Shown piece by piece: positions 60,720-64,000 of a stretch of 64,000 nucleotides of DNA (position 1 is the stretch's first letter; each line of letters opens with the position of its first letter). The DNA is from Rostratula benghalensis (lineage: Eukaryota > Chordata > Aves > Charadriiformes > Rostratulidae), in the NCBI GenBank assembly GCA_013399305.1, contig VXAI01000035.1, forward strand, positions 1,125,015 to 1,189,014, read 5' to 3'. The translations under genes were made by a program, and so were the position numbers. The notes beneath the pieces are model-generated. The model saw nothing but the letters and a program-made list of their open reading frames with translations. It made no database searches and was not told the origin of the DNA.

Positions 60720-61994
60720 AAATTGTGAGAAAGAAACAAAGAGAAAGAAGCAGACTTTGCTTTATATTTCAGCATTTCCGACAGAGTTTTATGGACATGT
60801 GTCTCCTTCAGAGGAAGCATCAGCCTTTCAGGGCTTCAGTGATTGGAGTCTGGTTTTAAACATTCCTTCTTTGAGCCATTTAAGCACATGGAGCCTTTCC
60901 CATTTTTCACTCCGCTGTTGGCAGCGGTGCTTTTCCGGTTCTAGAAGTTGCCCCTTTTGAAGCCGTTGAAAGGCTTGAAAAGCCTTGGCCATGGCAGGTC
61001 ATGTCATAGTTGAGAAACATGACAATGGTGTGCAATTGTCTTGATTAGATGGATACCAGAGAGTCAAAGGCTTAATGAGGTGCTCTGGTGCGTAATCATC
61101 ATCACTAATGGGTACTTGCTCAGAGTGCATTATTCAGCCAGGATATATGATGTCCTGCGCTCTCCGGCTGTAAATAATATTTGTAACACTGCACAATTTG
61201 TTGACCAGCTGAACGAGCTTTCAGTGCAAACCTTTAAAAATCATCTTTATTTCAAATAACAGCCCGTGTCTTTCCATACAACCCCAATGAGAGCCTCTTT
61301 CAGAAGCTGTGTCGGCTGAACGGTGGAACTGGTTTGGTTTGCCCCATCAAAATCACCGTGGGGTTCTTATCTGAGCCTGCACAAGGCTTGGGTGAGCTCA
61401 GGTCTGAGGCCAAGGGACAGGAGGAGGAGGACTGGGAAAAACTTTTTCAGGCAGAGGAAAGTTTGCCATACCGTGTCACTGATGAGGACAAGTGGATGTA
61501 GACAAGGGAAAGGTCTGCAGTACGGTGGGACGGGGGCTGAGGGCAGCTTATCTCAATGGCAGAACTGTCTTCTGATGGCAGGACTCAACAAACTCTTTGT
61601 GCTGGCTCCCTCTACCTTTGCTCCTTTGCTGACAACCTGTTCTTGTGGTCCTGCATGCCCCAAATGGTGTCTAATGATGTGACTCTTTAGTTAAATTGCA
61701 GGTGGTGACTGTCCTTTGGGGGAGAGTCAGCCGCTGCTGTTGTCCCTGTCTCCTCCCAGCAGCCTGGTCAGGTGGTGGCTCCAGAAGGCTGTGTCCTGCT
61801 CTTCCTTTGCAAGAGTGAATTGGTTACAGAAAACTCTGAGGCCGGCTCAGGTTTAATTACCATTAAATTAAGGCAGCAGTTATAGCTTCCAATTGCATAT
61901 TCTAAACGAAAGGAGAGTGGATGTTAAACTTAATGACCTGAAGGAAACACTCAAGGCCAGAGGTGTAGGAACGGGGATTGATCTAGAGACCTGT
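60720..61994. other. Single-copy noncoding sequence
   Basis: No supported gene. The block 61041-61260 is single-copy, rich in TAAT-type motifs and free of obvious repeat sequence. It is noted in the findings as a possible conserved element. Confidence 0.5.
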
Positions 61995-62058
61995 GGTTTG
62001 TAAAGCCAGGTGGGACCGCTGTAATAATCTCTTCTGACCTCCTGAAGGCTACCCTGAG
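61995..62058 (-). mobile_element. Probable ancient CR1-type 3' end, reverse
   Basis: The plus strand reads TAAAGCCAGGTGGGACCGCT, GTAATAATCTCTTCTGACCT, then CCTGAAGGCTACC. The sequence GGGACC(A)NTGTGATCATCTAGTCTGACCTCCTG is the reverse 3' end of old CR1 subfamilies common in turtles and crocodilians, and this copy follows that pattern with substitutions. It would pre-date the bird radiation. The limits are those of the recognisable part only. Confidence 0.52.
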
Positions 62059-64000
62059 TTAATCCAGCTGAGCGGGGGTGTCGGGAAACATCACTTGTGA
62101 AATGCACGTTTACATTGTTGAAGAATGTGGCTTAGCTCTCAATAAATCATTTCCAGTTGTTAATTACTTTCACTATTAAAAGCCAGCATCTCATTTCAAG
62201 TCAGAACTTGCCTACCTTAATTCCCAGCTACTGGATTCCCAGCTACAGCTCTGTTTGTTTCCTAAAGAGTCTTCAATTACAGAATTTCAGTGTCCCGTGT
62301 AGGTATTAATAAACTGTGATCAACTTGTGCCCTCTCCTTTATTCTGCTAAGCCGAGTAGATTGAGTTCCTTACTTTTTGCACTTAACACATATTTACTAT
62401 TCCTTTAATCATCTCCGGGGCTGTTTCATGCAAGACCCATCAGGGGGACAGCACTGCTGCATTACTGGTTTTATTCTGCTAACACGGTCATGGAATGCAT
62501 TAGCCCTTTTTCTAACAGCAATGCTCGGTCATAGCTTCCAAGTTTTTCTGGTTTTTAGCCCCTGGCTTCCAAACCAGACTTCTCCAACCTGTAAAAATGC
62601 CCTATGTTCTTTGTTCCCAGGGATTCAGTTTTTCCTAATTCCTAATTAGGATTTAGGACTCATTCAATAGCTGTACTGTGGAGCACATCGTGTTTGCTTG
62701 TGTTGATCTTATCGGGTTGCTTTGAATCAATACCTTCTGCTCTTCATTATTTACCATTCTCCTCATCTTTGTCAGTCATTTGACATTTTTATCAAATAAT
62801 GTTTTCATATTTTCTTCTAGCTTGTTGATAAAAATGTTGTGTAGCTGAGGGTCAATTACACAGGGTCCTCACAGGATCTCATTAGAAACACCCCCAACTC
62901 CGTGATTCCTCTGAGGAGTGGTTGAAACGCAGTAAAGTCAAATGAATTGATTAGTGAAGTGATGGAGGAAACAGTGACAATTAGGAAACTGCCACATTAT
63001 ACAGTGCTGCGATGGTAGAATTTGATGGCGAGCCATTTGGTGGAATTGTCTTTTAAAAGAATTTTTACTATCTCAGTAGAGAAAATAACCTCCTGTTATA
63101 ATACAGTTGTTCTGGACTGGGGCTTTTTAAGGCAAATTTTTTATATTGGAGGAAGCTTCAGTATCAGCATGGCTGTGATTTTTTATATGTTGCAGTTTTT
63201 TTTCAGTTTCTTTTCTTTTTGGCCATGTTTTTCCCTTGAGGAGCCAATATGTGTTCACCACCATAGGCAGAGCCACACTGATGGCAGGAGGGTTCCCTGA
63301 ATAGCTGATGCATTTTGATACTCTTCCTTCTCCTGTAGTAGTTTGCTTTTAAGTGTGGGGGGTGAGGAAGGTGAGATACCTTGCTAGAAACTGAGGTTTC
63401 TGAGCGCTGCTTTACACAGCAGCAGGGCAGGCATTGCAGGGGAAGTTCAGTGCATGCAGCTGGGTGGTTGTTGAGTTTGGGGCAATGTACAACATTCTTC
63501 CTTCCAGTGCTTATGTGGAAACAAGAGTCTTACCTTTTATCTTTCGAGTAACTGAATAAATAGCTTTCAAGCAGAGAGTCTTCCTCCTCGGTGCTTGCAT
63601 GCCCAGCTGACGCATCCATATTCCTTCTTCTGTAGCCTGTCCATGGTCCCACCCCTGTGCAAGTCCCTTTTGCAGGACCTCAGCCCCTCTCATCTGCTGT
63701 GCCTGCTCCTCTCCTGTGTGCCAGGACAGGCTCTTCTCATGCAAGCTGGTTCTCTGCTGGAGCATGGGCATCCACGTCCCTTGGCAGCTCCCGTCATTGC
63801 TTTGTGAATCAAGGCTTACACAATTCCATCCCTCCCCAGTTAGCCTGGTGGGCTGTATTTCCAGTGGTGAAACAGGGGAAAAGAGGTATTCTGCCAGTGT
63901 AGCTACTCAGCTAAATATGAGTGAAGCTGATGGGCAGGGTTTTGTCAACCTCATTGCATTTACAACAGAAACTTTGCCTATTTTAGTCATGTAGATTATG
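62059..64000. other. Single-copy noncoding sequence to the window end
   Basis: No supported gene. Overlapping frames between 63511 and 63994 lack recognisable domains and are antisense to one another. Confidence 0.5.

Noticed and set aside
1..64000. CRISPR arrays, bacterial operons, tRNA genes and known microRNAs
   Set aside because: The sequence is vertebrate nuclear DNA. No regularly spaced repeats of CRISPR type, no tRNA T-loop in cloverleaf context and no recalled microRNA sequence were found by eye.

Overview
The window reads as nuclear DNA from a bird. The main reason is the repeat content: ten well-supported CR1 (chicken repeat 1) LINE 3' ends plus two shorter fragments, several finishing in the avian-style 8-bp ATTCTATG tail. 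There are also retroviral long terminal repeats (LTRs) of types I associate with bird genomes, and a thin background of very old MIR-like SINE relics. Mammalian L1, Alu or B1 elements are not apparent. The species cannot be set from the sequence.

No host protein-coding exon, tRNA, rRNA or recognisable microRNA could be supported anywhere in the 64 kb. All open frames with family resemblance are broken pieces of CR1 ORF2 (the reverse transcriptase protein). The remaining open frames are of a length expected by chance. The window is best described as intergenic or deep intronic sequence.

Layout. 0-8.5 kb: mostly single-copy sequence with a MIR-like relic (2.4 kb), a CR1 (3.4-3.8 kb), two CR1 pieces back to back (5.8-6.1 kb) and a MIR-like tail (7.1 kb). 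8.5-12.7 kb: two LTRs, one forward with a TATA box (8.5-9.1 kb) and one reverse carrying a 41-49 bp internal tandem repeat and a double G-run (11.9-12.7 kb). 13.5-14.0 kb: CR1 with a small internal deletion. 14-22 kb: long stretch without recognised repeats. 22.1-23.2 kb: one of the two longest CR1 copies, next to a MIR-like relic. 26-34 kb: four reverse-strand CR1 copies and a possible reverse-strand LTR (about 29-30 kb). 34-56 kb: largely single-copy, AT-rich sequence with a short CR1 end, a MIR-like relic, an unexplained 153-bp-spaced direct repeat and a 52-bp assembly gap. 56-61 kb: two close relatives of one CR1 subfamily in opposite orientation about 2.85 kb apart, sharing the same reading-frame break. 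62 kb: a probable very old CR1 tail of the type seen in turtles and crocodilians.

Nothing here amounts to a new multi-gene system. The observations most worth checking are the inverted CR1 pair, the candidate LTR at 29-30 kb, the LTR with its internal minisatellite, the 40.5 kb direct repeat, and a few single-copy stretches that could be conserved regulatory elements.
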